Assembly (NCBI GenBank): GCA_015056365.1
Contig: SVGM01000002.1
Location: 124,001-188,000, forward strand
Direction of reading: 5' to 3'
Source: Clostridiales bacterium
Lineage (GTDB): Bacteria; Bacillota; Clostridia; Christensenellales; Aristaeellaceae
DNA: 64,000 nucleotides
Shown: one piece after another, positions 8,459 to 17,023 of the stretch
Layout of the letters: every line of letters starts with the position of its first letter
Position numbering within the stretch: position 1 is the first letter of the stretch
Notes under the pieces: model-generated
What the model saw: the letters and a program-made list of their open reading frames with translations, nothing else
The model's database searches: none
Told to the model about the DNA's origin: nothing
Made by a program: the position numbers and the translations under genes

Positions 8459-9388
8459 TTACCGCTCCTCCAGCTCAGCGAACACCGCCGCCATAACCCC
8501 GTCATAGTCCCGGTAGCGGTCGCATTTGCGGATTTTCTTGAGCAGCTTGTCTCCGATCTCATAGCCCACGCCCAGATAAGCCCACAGTTCCTTCATTTTC
8601 ATCATGACAAATGCCTCGGTGCCCAGCAGTTCCCGGTAGGCCTGATACATCCGCTCATGGAAGCGGCGCAGCTGTTCCACCGTGGGTTCCTGACCCCGCA
8701 GTTGCCCCACCATACCCGGCCGCATCAGAAAACCGCGGCCCATCATCACCCGCTCCACATCGGGATGGGCGACTTCAAAGGCGCGCACATCGTCTGCTGT
8801 GTACAAGTCGCCGTTGTAGCACAGGGTAAAGTTCGTGTGCTGCTTGGCAAAAGCGAACCATTCCGGGCGCACCGGCGCACGGTACAAGTCCTCTCGGATG
8901 CGGGGATGAACGATCAGCTCCGAAACCGGATAGCGGTTGTAAATGTCCAGAATCCGCTCGAATTCCGCCGGATCCTTCATGCCCAGACGGGTCTTGATGG
9001 AGATGCGCACCGGACAGCGATTGAAGATCTCGAACAGGAAACGATCCAGCTCCTCCGGCTTCCCCAGAAAACCGGAGCCCTTGCCCTTGGAGACCACCGT
9101 GCCGGACGGGCAGCCCAGATTCAGATTGATCTCATCGTAGCCCATGGCGATCAGCTCGCCCGCCACCCACATAAAGGAGTCCGCGTCGTTGCTCATCACC
9201 TGGGGCACTGCATGGATCCCCTGATTGTTCTCCGGAAGAATGTCCCTGAGCTCGCGGCCGGTAAAACCCTTGCCCTTGGCGGACACAAAGGGGATGAAGT
9301 ACCGGTCCGCCGGGGTGAAGCATTCCTTGTGGGCGTTGCGGTAGAGGTAGTTGGTGATGCCTTCCATGGGCGCAAAGGTGTATTGCAT
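8459..9388 (-). CDS. dus: tRNA-dihydrouridine synthase
   Basis: 309 residues. FMN-dependent enzyme that reduces uridine in tRNA D-loops. Seen: N-terminal APMEGITNYLYR, the catalytic Cys93 in NLNLGCPSGTVVSKGKGSG, SIKTRLGM, LIVHPR and the FMN-binding CYNGD...MMGRGFL. It is of the shorter Dus type, lacking the usual long C-terminal extension. The start follows AAAGGAGAA. It sits 25 bases downstream of the LCP gene, probably in one transcript. Confidence 0.93.
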   Translation of the reverse strand: MQYTFAPMEGITNYLYRNAHKECFTPADRYFIPFVSAKGKGFTGRELRDILPENNQGIHAVPQVMSNDADSFMWVAGELIAMGYDEINLNLGCPSGTVVSKGKGSGFLGKPEELDRFLFEIFNRCPVRISIKTRLGMKDPAEFERILDIYNRYPVSELIVHPRIREDLYRAPVRPEWFAFAKQHTNFTLCYNGDLYTADDVRAFEVAHPDVERVMMGRGFLMRPGMVGQLRGQEPTVEQLRRFHERMYQAYRELLGTEAFVMMKMKELWAYLGVGYEIGDKLLKKIRKCDRYRDYDGVMAAVFAELEER

Positions 9389-9413
9389 GGTTTCTCCTTT
9401 TGTATCGATTGAC

Positions 9414-10283
9414 TTACGGGGTTTGGAGGAATTCTTGAATCAGGCGGGTGTTGACAGGCAGATCCGCCTCCAGCACCCACATGTTATTGATCAAAGCGTC
9501 CCGGTACGCGCCGTCAAAGGGCACATGAGCTGTCCGCAGACGAAGGTTGGAGCCGTTGGTAACCAGCGGAGCGAGCGCTCTGATATCGCCCAGGGTCAGG
9601 TCTGTATCCAGCTTGCCAAGATTGGTGATGGCAAGCCCCATCAGGCGGAAGAGATCCAGCGTGGTCAGCTGCCGAAGGATGCCCAGCAGCACCTGCTGCT
9701 GCCGTCCGGTGCGGCCAAAGTCGCTGTCCAGGCTGCGGATACGGCTGAAACTCAGCGCCTGAACGCCGCTGAGGCGTACCAGTCCGCTTTCTTCCAACAG
9801 GCCGTCCATCTCCGGGATTCCCATGTGCTGATTATACCTGACCAGATTGTCGTTCAGCTCCCGGAGTTCTTCCTTGGTGATCTCCACTTCGATGCCGCCG
9901 ATCTGATCGATCATATTGGCCATCTCGGAAAAATTCACCGCCGCGGTACGGTCAATCCGCACGTGAAAATTTTCCTCCAGCGTTCGTTTCAAAAGCTCCG
10001 CGCCGCCGTACACATAGGCGGCATTCAGCCTTGTCCTGCCATGGCCGGGGATGGACACATACAGATCCCTGAGAAAGGAAATCAGCTTCACATCGCCGGT
10101 GGACGGAGTGATCTGCGCCAGCATCATGGCGTCGCTGCGGCCGGTTTCCTCCGCATCATAGGCGTCCAGACCAATGAGCAAAAGATTGAAAGTTTCTGCG
10201 TCCTCTGCCGCAGCGCCGGAAGCGCCTGTAAGGCAGCATGCCATCAGCAGCAGCGCAATGATCCTCCTCAATGTGCGGTTCAT
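9414..10283 (-). CDS. LytR-CpsA-Psr (LCP) family cell-wall glycopolymer ligase
   Basis: 289 residues. LCP enzymes move teichoic acid or polysaccharide from a polyprenyl carrier to peptidoglycan outside the membrane. An N-terminal hydrophobic segment (residues 8-25) is an anchor or signal; LMAC at 13-16 could act as a lipobox. Conserved charged residues fit the family: Arg49/Asp51 (GRSDAMML), Arg72/Asp73 (FLRDLYVSIPG), Arg83/Arg85, and later FSRIRSLDSDFGRTGRQQQVL. Start ATG 10283 has AGGAGGGG upstream; the in-frame extension lacks one. Confidence 0.93.
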   Translation of the reverse strand: MNRTLRRIIALLLMACCLTGASGAAAEDAETFNLLLIGLDAYDAEETGRSDAMMLAQITPSTGDVKLISFLRDLYVSIPGHGRTRLNAAYVYGGAELLKRTLEENFHVRIDRTAAVNFSEMANMIDQIGGIEVEITKEELRELNDNLVRYNQHMGIPEMDGLLEESGLVRLSGVQALSFSRIRSLDSDFGRTGRQQQVLLGILRQLTTLDLFRLMGLAITNLGKLDTDLTLGDIRALAPLVTNGSNLRLRTAHVPFDGAYRDALINNMWVLEADLPVNTRLIQEFLQTP

Positions 10284-10355
10284 AGTGATCCCCTCCTGTG
10301 GGTCAGTATTCCGCAAATCATAACGCGCCATGCACCGGCTTTATTGCAGGAGATT

Positions 10356-11519
10356 TCAGGTATAGTCGGTATCGTATTCCACCACCAGCTGGTAGCGCTC
10401 ATCCAGCGACGAGGCATAGGCGCAAAGAGCCTGATGGAGTTCCTGCCGCCCCTTGTAACCCGCAGGCAGCACGCAGTCGAAAATTAGGTTGGTATGCCCT
10501 TGCCCGGGCACCATACGAAAGTCATGCATGCTCAAACTGGCGTCGGTGTGCATCAGGAATTCCTCCATCTGGCGGCGCACCTGATTGATATTCTCGTCAT
10601 CGGTGACGATGGGATCCATGTGGATGCAGATGGGCATATTCAGCTCCCGGCTGATCTTGCGCTCCGCGTCGTCGATCATCTCGTGGATGGCCAGAATATC
10701 CCCCTTGGCGCTGACCTCCGCGTGGGCAGAGGCAAAGCAGCGCCCCGGGCCATAGTCGTGCAGCACCAGATCATGAATGCCCAGAATGCCCTCATTGCTC
10801 ATCAGCATCTGACGAATCTGCTGAATCTTCTCCGGATCAGGCTTGCCGCCCAGCAGGCTGTCCACCGTATCCCGGCACACTTCATAACCTGCCTTGAGCA
10901 CCAGCAGCGCCACCACAACGCCGATGTATCCGTCAATCATCCAGCCAAAGAGCGTAAACAGCAGCATGCTCAGCAGCACTGCACCGGTGGCAATGGCGTC
11001 ACTGAGGCTGTCCTTGGAGGTTGCCAGCAGGGTTCCGTTCTGGGTCTGTTTGCCCAGCTTGCGATAGAACAAATACAGCCACAGCTTGAATCCCACCGAC
11101 AGCACCATGACGATCACCACCACAAGGCTGACGGTCAGGGGCTGGGGATTGAAAATGGCGGCGACGCCGTCCCTGAGCAAGGAGACGGCCATCACCACGA
11201 TCAGCGCGCCTACAGCCAGGGAACCCAGATATTCCATGCGTCCGTGGCCAAAGGGATGATCCGCATCCACCGGCTTTTGCGCCATGCGGGTGGTGATCAG
11301 CGCCACAATGCTGCCTGCCGCGTCGGACAGATTATTGGCCGCGTCCGCCGTTACCGCCAGCGAGCCGCTGAGGACGCCCATGAGGAACTTGGCAGCAGCC
11401 AGCAGCACGTTCACCGCGATGCCCACGGTGGCGCCCAGCGTCGCATAGGCGGTGCGTACCTTTCCATCCCCGGTATTCTCACAATTAGGAACAAAACGTT
11501 TGATCAGCCAGGAAGTCAT
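10356..11519 (-). CDS. CDF-family cation exporter, predicted Mn2+ type
   Basis: 387 residues with about six membrane helices and a C-terminal cytosolic domain (residues ~210-387). The metal site in TM2 reads N62-x-x-x-D66 (ADAANNLSDAAGS) and that in TM5 reads D170-x-x-x-D174 (DSLSD). Zinc CDFs usually have His in TM2; N/DxxxD pairs are typical of manganese exporters such as pneumococcal MntE, so manganese is the best guess. HPFGHGRMEY is also present. Start ATG 11519 follows AGGAGG; a TTG directly before it is less likely. Confidence 0.9.
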   Translation of the reverse strand: MTSWLIKRFVPNCENTGDGKVRTAYATLGATVGIAVNVLLAAAKFLMGVLSGSLAVTADAANNLSDAAGSIVALITTRMAQKPVDADHPFGHGRMEYLGSLAVGALIVVMAVSLLRDGVAAIFNPQPLTVSLVVVIVMVLSVGFKLWLYLFYRKLGKQTQNGTLLATSKDSLSDAIATGAVLLSMLLFTLFGWMIDGYIGVVVALLVLKAGYEVCRDTVDSLLGGKPDPEKIQQIRQMLMSNEGILGIHDLVLHDYGPGRCFASAHAEVSAKGDILAIHEMIDDAERKISRELNMPICIHMDPIVTDDENINQVRRQMEEFLMHTDASLSMHDFRMVPGQGHTNLIFDCVLPAGYKGRQELHQALCAYASSLDERYQLVVEYDTDYT

Positions 11520-11555
11520 CAAGACTGCCTCCTTTTGTCAATGCTTTACATCTTG

Positions 11556-11587
11556 GAAAAATCAGGGAAGCCCACAGGCTTCCCTGA
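11556..11587 (-). terminator. Terminator after secF
   Basis: A perfect 11-bp stem TCAGGGAAGCC / GGCTTCCCTGA with a 4-base loop and five Ts on the minus strand. It separates secDF from the CDF gene. Confidence 0.92.
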
Positions 11588-11632
11588 CTGTCATCAATGG
11601 TATATACGCCGCTGGAGCCTTTTGCTTGCGTC

Positions 11633-12532
11633 TCAAGCCTTGCCCTTACCGCGGCGCTCCTCCAGAAACGCCCATACATAGCCGTTGATCAGGTTGGCGC
11701 TGTACACGCCCGCCACGATGCCCACGATGATGGGAAGGCTGAACTCGCGGATCGCACTGACGCCCAGCACATACAGGGTCACGATGGTCACCAGCGTGGT
11801 CAGAGTGGTGTTGATGGTTCGTCCAAGGCTCTCGCGCACAGAGATATCCACCACTTCCACACGGCTAAGGCCGGCGTAGGCAGGCTTCTTGTTGTTCTCG
11901 CGGATGCGGTCGAAGATAACGATGGTGTTGTTGATGGAATAACCCACGATGGTCAGCATGGCTGCGATGAAGGAGGAGTTCATCTGAATCACGTTGCGCA
12001 GGATGACCATGAAGCTGAGCATGATCAGCACGTCATGCAACAGGCCGATGACCGCTGCCAGACCGCTACTGAAGTCAAAGCGGAAGGCAATGTAAATCAG
12101 CATCAGCGCAGCAGCCAGCAGCACGCTGAGGATGGCGTTCTTCACCAGCGTTCTGCCCGCAATGGGGCCTACATAGCTGGCGGTGGCATTGCTTACGTCC
12201 ATATTGGGATAGGTTTCGATCAGCGCAGTTTCCAGCTGGCTCTGCATCTGTTGGATTTCCGTATCGTCTCCCAGGGAGGGGATACGGGCCTGCATGGTGG
12301 TGCCTTCCTGGCCCACGGTGCTCACAGCATGCTCGCTCAGACCGATGGAACGCAGCGCTTCTTCCACGTCAGCCTGCTCAAAGGGCTGACCCATTTCATA
12401 CTGGATGCTCAGGCCGCCGGCAAAGTCCAGGCCGAAATTGATGCCCAGACCGCACAGAGTCAGGATCAGCGCAACCAGCATGACGGCAACAGAAATTCCG
12501 ATACAAATCAGCGCACGATTCTTGCTCTTCAT
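11633..12532 (-). CDS. secF: Protein translocase subunit SecF
   Basis: 299 residues, six-helix RND-fold partner of SecD that uses the proton gradient to pull secreted proteins through SecYEG. Seen: TM1, then FGLDFAGGLSIQYEMG, the periplasmic P1-like domain, and the TM4-TM6 block with VGYSINNTIVIFDRIREN. It starts one base after the secD stop (TGA-C-ATG), so the two are translationally coupled. The basic C-terminal tail ends EERRGKGKA. Confidence 0.96.
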   Translation of the reverse strand: MKSKNRALICIGISVAVMLVALILTLCGLGINFGLDFAGGLSIQYEMGQPFEQADVEEALRSIGLSEHAVSTVGQEGTTMQARIPSLGDDTEIQQMQSQLETALIETYPNMDVSNATASYVGPIAGRTLVKNAILSVLLAAALMLIYIAFRFDFSSGLAAVIGLLHDVLIMLSFMVILRNVIQMNSSFIAAMLTIVGYSINNTIVIFDRIRENNKKPAYAGLSRVEVVDISVRESLGRTINTTLTTLVTIVTLYVLGVSAIREFSLPIIVGIVAGVYSANLINGYVWAFLEERRGKGKA

Positions 12533-12533
12533 G

Positions 12534-13874
12534 TCAGTTCGCCTCCTTCTGGGACTCGTCCTGCGCAGCCGTACCGCTGATAAACAGCGACGGTTTATGG
12601 ACCACACGGGCAAAGCGGGTCAGCAGGAAACGGGAGACCGAAATGGCAGAAATCATGCTGGTAATCACGCCCAGCAGCAGCGTGGTGGCAAAGCCGCGAA
12701 CCGAACCGGTACCAAAGGCCAGCAGTACGATGGCAGCGATAATGGTGGTCACATTGGCGTCCAGAACGGCACTCATGGCGTTTTTGAAGCCGATGCGCAC
12801 AGCATGGATCAGAGGACGGCCGGCACGAATCTCCTCCCGGACGCGCTCGAAAATAATCACGTTGGCGTCCACGGCCATGCCAATGCCCAGGATAACGCCG
12901 GCAATGCCGGGCAGGGTCAGCTGAATACCGGGCACGACAGCGATGAGCATAAACAGAATCAGCACGTAGATCACCAGCGCCCAAGAGGCAACAACGCCGC
13001 ACAGGCGATAGCGGATGATCATGATCAGCATGACCAGCGCAATGCCGATCATAGCGGCAAGAACGCTGGTACTCAGCGCATCCTGACCCAGCGTAGCCGA
13101 GATGGTGTCCAGCTTATCCTGGCGCAGCTCCATGGGCAGAGCGCCACTCTGCAGCTGCAGGGCTACGTCGGAGGCGGTTTCGGTGGTATAGTCTCCGGTG
13201 ATCTGCACGGTTCCGTAGATGGCGCTTTCCACCATAGGATTCATCAGCAGTTCTCCGTCCAGATAGATCGGCATCGTCCGGCCGATGTTCTTGGAGGTCA
13301 TGTCGCCAAAGAGCTTCTGGCCTTCCGCCGTCAGGTTCAGCTGGATGCAGGGCAGCATCCGCTCGTCATAGGCGGGGCTGGCGGACTGCACATAGCTGCC
13401 GTCCATAAACAGATTGCCGTCAGCGTCGTAGAACTCCAGCCTGGCAGGCGTACCGATGAGATCCAGCACGGCCTGGGGATCTGTCACTTCGGGGATCTCC
13501 ACACGGATACCCGCAGAACCGATCTGGCTTACCGTTGCTTCTGCAAAGCCCTTGTCGGTCAGGCGTCTGCCCATCACGTCCATGGTAGAGCTGAGCAGGG
13601 TGTTGAAATCCGCTTCGCCAGCGACCTGCTCCGGACTCAGGCTGGCTTCATATTCCACATACACGCCGCCCTTGAGGTCAAGGCCCAGCGCGATGCTCTC
13701 GGGCCAGGCATTGGGACGGGGTACCCAGGGGCGAATCAACGGATTGCTGCCTGTGCCCAGGCCATAAACGGCCACAGCGCCCAGCAGCAGCGTAACCACC
13801 AGCGCTGCACACAGCGCAATGACAGCCGACGTCTTCTTCTTCAATTTGACGCTTCGGCGATTGTTGACTTTCAT
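12534..13874 (-). CDS. secD: Protein translocase subunit SecD
   Basis: 446 residues. Seen in order: an N-terminal helix, GLDLKGGVYVEYEAS, the large extracytoplasmic domain (about 60-260), and a six-helix region with GIGMAVDANVIIFERVREEIR. An ATG four codons further upstream (13886) has GGAAGG directly touching it, so the start at 13874 (MKVNNRR) is preferred, though spacing is a little long. It lies upstream of secF in one operon driven by a near-consensus promoter. Confidence 0.95.
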   Translation of the reverse strand: MKVNNRRSVKLKKKTSAVIALCAALVVTLLLGAVAVYGLGTGSNPLIRPWVPRPNAWPESIALGLDLKGGVYVEYEASLSPEQVAGEADFNTLLSSTMDVMGRRLTDKGFAEATVSQIGSAGIRVEIPEVTDPQAVLDLIGTPARLEFYDADGNLFMDGSYVQSASPAYDERMLPCIQLNLTAEGQKLFGDMTSKNIGRTMPIYLDGELLMNPMVESAIYGTVQITGDYTTETASDVALQLQSGALPMELRQDKLDTISATLGQDALSTSVLAAMIGIALVMLIMIIRYRLCGVVASWALVIYVLILFMLIAVVPGIQLTLPGIAGVILGIGMAVDANVIIFERVREEIRAGRPLIHAVRIGFKNAMSAVLDANVTTIIAAIVLLAFGTGSVRGFATTLLLGVITSMISAISVSRFLLTRFARVVHKPSLFISGTAAQDESQKEAN

Positions 13875-13966
13875 TTGGTCAACCATCCTTCCGGTTCATG
13901 ATTGATGTATCTGCCGCGGAACCGCTGAAAAAACAAACGCCCCTCCGGCAGAATACACATAATGGC

Positions 13967-13995
13967 ATTATACCGTTGGGGCGGTGTATGGTCAA
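13967..13995 (-). promoter_or_regulatory. Promoter for secDF
   Basis: On the minus strand, TTGACC (13990-13995), 17 bases, TATAAT (13967-13972), about 90 bases before secD. Confidence 0.8.
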
Positions 13996-14055
13996 GGGAA
14001 GGTAAGAACCAGCTTGGGGAAAAATCAAAAACTGCAAAATCAGCAGAAAATTAAT

Positions 14056-14076
14056 CATTTCTTTAGAAAAGAAATG
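14056..14076. promoter_or_regulatory. Palindrome upstream of hsp20
   Basis: CATTTCTTT-TAG-AAAAGAAATG-type inverted repeat in an AT-rich stretch between the divergent secDF and hsp20 promoters. Its role is unknown; it is not a standard CIRCE element. Confidence 0.3.
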
Positions 14077-14100
14077 AAAATCATTGATTCCCTTCTTTAG

Positions 14101-14166
14101 CTTGACCTTCTTTGACCTTTATTATCGATTTTTATTTTTGACCTTCTTTGACCTTGATGATACAAT
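14101..14166 (+). promoter_or_regulatory. hsp20 promoter with two CtsR operators
   Basis: The promoter is TTGACC (14138-14143), 17 bases, TACAAT (14161-14166). Two copies of the CtsR heptad repeat, read on the minus strand as GGTCAAA-GAA-GGTCAAA, lie at 14137-14153 (exact) and 14101-14117 (one mismatch at its end). The downstream copy covers the -35 box, the normal position for CtsR repression of class III heat-shock genes. Confidence 0.85.
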
Positions 14167-14232
14167 TGGATCGTACCCAGGGAGCACTCTCCCGCATCCA
14201 TTGTTTTTTTCAATCAAGAAGGAGGTTTTTTG

Positions 14233-14673
14233 ATGTATAAGATGATGTCCTACCGTCCTGTCCCCCCCATGTTTGCCGATCCCTTTTTTCAGGATTTCTT
14301 CGGTGCACCCCGGCCCCGCCGTCCCCGCGGCATGCACGTTCGCGTAAGCGAAGAACAGAATGCCTACATCATGGAAGCGGATCTGCCTGGTGTTGGCAGA
14401 GAGAACATCCGCCTGAGCGTGGAGGATAACGTACTGACCATTGCCGCAGACCGCGGCACCGGCAAAGCAGAGGCCGACGCTTCCGCCCAGCACACCAGCC
14501 ATGTGGAGCGAAGTTTCACCCTGGAAGGCATCAACGTTCAGGGAATCACCGCCGATTATGTGGACGGTGTTCTGAAGGTGCTGCTGCCCAAGGAACAGCC
14601 CGCCGAAAAGCCGGAAGTGATCACGATCGCCATCGGCGGCGGAGAGCAGCCTGCGCTGACAGACGGCGAATAA
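14233..14673 (+). CDS. Small heat-shock protein (Hsp20/alpha-crystallin)
   Basis: 146-residue ATP-independent holdase chaperone that keeps unfolded proteins soluble. The alpha-crystallin domain spans about residues 35-130: VRVSEEQNAYIMEADLPGV, NVLTIAADR, SFTLEGINVQGITADYVDGVLKVLLPK. The short N-terminal arm is rich in Phe and Pro. ATG 14233 follows AAGGAGG; the TTG just before it is not needed. Its promoter carries two CtsR boxes, so heat induction by CtsR release is expected. Confidence 0.95.
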   Translation: MYKMMSYRPVPPMFADPFFQDFFGAPRPRRPRGMHVRVSEEQNAYIMEADLPGVGRENIRLSVEDNVLTIAADRGTGKAEADASAQHTSHVERSFTLEGINVQGITADYVDGVLKVLLPKEQPAEKPEVITIAIGGGEQPALTDGE

Positions 14674-14821
14674 CACACCGTACTGCTTTGCAGCAGGCTG
14701 ACAAACCCGTGGCTTTTCGCCAAAGCGTACATCTTGCAATTGCTGCGGCACAAGCTTTTGGGATCTGCCCTATGCCCCGGCAGGGGAAAATGATCCCCCT
14801 GCGTCCCGTTTTTTTCACAAT

Positions 14822-14870
14822 CAAAATCCCCCGAAACGCTCCTGTGTGTTTCGGGGGATTTCTTCATTTT
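14822..14870. terminator. Bidirectional terminator
   Basis: AAATCCCCCGAAAC / GTTTCGGGGGATTT stem (14 bp) with a 10-base loop between the converging hsp20 and ypeB genes. Confidence 0.9.
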
Positions 14871-14877
14871 GACAACA

Positions 14878-16239
14878 TCATCCCAAAAGTCTGGGGCCTG
14901 ACCGACCGCTGAGGGTTCCCTCGCTGTCCTGAATCATCATGAGGATCTCTACCTCTTCGCCGCTTTTCGCATCGATGTAGACGCGGTATTCGTTTTCTCC
15001 GTACACCCCGGGGATCTCATAGCAGAGCCGTTCGCCGCCCAAATGCGGAATGACGCATAGTCTGGCGTCCGAAGCGCCCAAATGAGGTGAAACACGCTGG
15101 AGGGCTTCTTCCTTGCTCAGGGTGGGGGTCAGCCCGTCGCGCCGGTGATGATTCATGAGGTAGTTGTTGCTTTCCAGGCCTACCACTTCGCCGGTGTCCA
15201 TGCGCAGCTGCACCTTGACCAGATCCGGATAGAGCAGCACGCCGTCCTGCACGGACACAAAATTCACCACGCACAGGCCATCGTACACGCGTACATGGTT
15301 GGGCTCCATCTCGCCGTACCCATGCTGAACAAGGAACGCACCGCCCCGGCGCACGCATTCCTCCGCCGTCATTTCCTGTGAAAAGGCCGCGTGTTCCGGC
15401 ATCAGCCACAGCAGCTTGCCACCCCTGCGGGTCACCTCTGCGTTGAGCACCACGCCGTCATGCAGGGTCAGGGTAACGCCGTAACCAGCCAGAATACCCT
15501 CTGTTTCGCCGGCGGCTACTGCTTCCCGAACCCGTTCCTCGCCTACGTAGTTCCGGGCGATCTCCACTGCCTGCCGGGCGTCGATCTCCCCCTCCCCCAG
15601 CGCCTTGGGTTCGCCGTAATGGCTGGCGTCGGAGAATGCGCCGTCATAAATCATCGTGGGATAATCCATGCCGTGATCCTGATCAGCCACGGCCTCCAGC
15701 GGCCTAAGTCCCAGCTGGGCAGGTTCATAATACACATCATCCGCCTCCGCCATTCGCAGGCTGCCTGACAGCATGTTTTCCTGCGCCACTGCCAGCTGAC
15801 CCAGCAGCAGGGTGCATTGATCCCGAAGCTGCGAAAGCTGCTCGATGGCTTCGTCGCTCAATCTGCTGCCGGATGCCACCAGCAGTGCTTCCTGCATGGC
15901 GTAATCAGCAAGTTGATTGCAGAATTTGATGGTATCGCTCATGGCCACATGGCTCAGCGGCAGGGACGACAGCCCGGTGACCACGGCGTCCGCCTGACGA
16001 CTCACCTCAGTCAGCAACTGGATCTGCATACGCGCATCCGCTGCCAAAGGCGACTTGCTCAGCTTAAGCGAAATAGCCTGCAAATGTTCCTGGCTTTCAA
16101 GTACCCGCTGGGTGTAGCTGTCCTCCAGCCGCTGTGCCATGCGGCCTGCATACACGCTTCGACTGATGCCAAAGGCGATGGCTCCCACCAGGCACAGCCC
16201 TAGCACCGTGTACAGGACCGTTCTTCTTCTCTTACCCAT
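14878..16239 (-). CDS. ypeB: YpeB-like germination protein
   Basis: 453 residues. In Bacillus, YpeB and the cortex lytic enzyme SleB need each other to be kept in the spore. Seen: an N-terminal membrane helix (residues 8-27), a helical domain (about 30-190), then two to three PepSY-type repeats (about 215-440) such as ALGEGEIDARQAVEIARNYVG and TLSKEEALQRVSPHL. Its start lies 8 bases after sleB, and the sleB stop TAG is part of the ypeB ribosome site (TAGGAGGG), showing tight coupling. Confidence 0.92.
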   Translation of the reverse strand: MGKRRRTVLYTVLGLCLVGAIAFGISRSVYAGRMAQRLEDSYTQRVLESQEHLQAISLKLSKSPLAADARMQIQLLTEVSRQADAVVTGLSSLPLSHVAMSDTIKFCNQLADYAMQEALLVASGSRLSDEAIEQLSQLRDQCTLLLGQLAVAQENMLSGSLRMAEADDVYYEPAQLGLRPLEAVADQDHGMDYPTMIYDGAFSDASHYGEPKALGEGEIDARQAVEIARNYVGEERVREAVAAGETEGILAGYGVTLTLHDGVVLNAEVTRRGGKLLWLMPEHAAFSQEMTAEECVRRGGAFLVQHGYGEMEPNHVRVYDGLCVVNFVSVQDGVLLYPDLVKVQLRMDTGEVVGLESNNYLMNHHRRDGLTPTLSKEEALQRVSPHLGASDARLCVIPHLGGERLCYEIPGVYGENEYRVYIDAKSGEEVEILMMIQDSEGTLSGRSGPRLLG

Positions 16240-16247
16240 ATGCCCTC

Positions 16248-16928
16248 CTAAATGGCGAAGTTATGCTTGCCGATGCTCAGCTGTACCGTTCGGGTCCAGA
16301 TCCATTTGTTGGTGGAGGTCACCGGGTTATAATAGTACAGGCAGCCGCCGGAAGGATCCCAGCCGTTGAGCGCGTCCTTGGCGGCGCGAATGCTGTCGTT
16401 GTCCGGGGTCAGATTGATCTGGCCGTCCTTGACAGCGTCAAAAGCGCCTGCCTGATAAATCACGCCGCTGATGGTATTGGGAAAAAGCGGACTTTTGACC
16501 CGGTTAAGCACCACAGCAGCCACCGCCACCTTACCCACGTAAGGTTCGCCCCGGGCCTCGCCATGCACCAACCGGGCCAGTAGGTAGGTTTCGCTTTCCT
16601 GATACCCTGCTGCTGCCACGCTGCCTGCAAGGCTGATCCCCAGCGCAGCGGCAGTCTTCTCCCCCACCACGCCGTCCACACGCAGACCGTTCTTTCGCTG
16701 AAACCAGACCACAGCATCGTAGGTTTCCTTCCCGAAGACGCCGTCAGCTGTGCCGTTCATATAGCCGTACTGACGCAGCTTTTCCTGCACCAGCCTGACC
16801 TGCTCGCCCTTGCTGCCCCAGGCCACCACTGCCGCATCTGCCTTTACCACCATCAAAAAGAGAGAAAAGAGCACCAGCACCGTTAACAGCTGAAGCCAGA
16901 ATTCCTTTGTTTTCATTGCTTTGAGCAT
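16248..16928 (-). CDS. sleB: Spore cortex-lytic enzyme SleB
   Basis: 226 residues. Breaks down spore cortex peptidoglycan during germination as a lytic transglycosylase. Seen: signal peptide (1 to about 33, ending KADAA), a peptidoglycan-binding domain (about 38-96, GSKGEQVRLVQEKLRQYGY), and the Hydrolase_2 catalytic domain (about 112-226) with the likely catalytic Glu124 in LVHGEARGEPYVGKVAVAAVVLNR. The start ATG 16928 was chosen for its GGGGAGGA site. I saw no convincing sporulation-sigma promoter directly upstream. Confidence 0.95.
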   Translation of the reverse strand: MLKAMKTKEFWLQLLTVLVLFSLFLMVVKADAAVVAWGSKGEQVRLVQEKLRQYGYMNGTADGVFGKETYDAVVWFQRKNGLRVDGVVGEKTAAALGISLAGSVAAAGYQESETYLLARLVHGEARGEPYVGKVAVAAVVLNRVKSPLFPNTISGVIYQAGAFDAVKDGQINLTPDNDSIRAAKDALNGWDPSGGCLYYYNPVTSTNKWIWTRTVQLSIGKHNFAI

Positions 16929-17023
16929 CAAAAAATCCTCCCCTGTGCAGCTTCCAAAGCCACATAGGGAAGGATTACCATCTATGGGGTAAATCATACG
17001 GATTTTCTGCCGTCACGATGGAT

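Noticed and set aside
16929..17023. A sigma-G promoter for sleB-ypeB.
   Set aside because: Partial matches (GTATG, CATAG) have the wrong spacing; I could not support a site.
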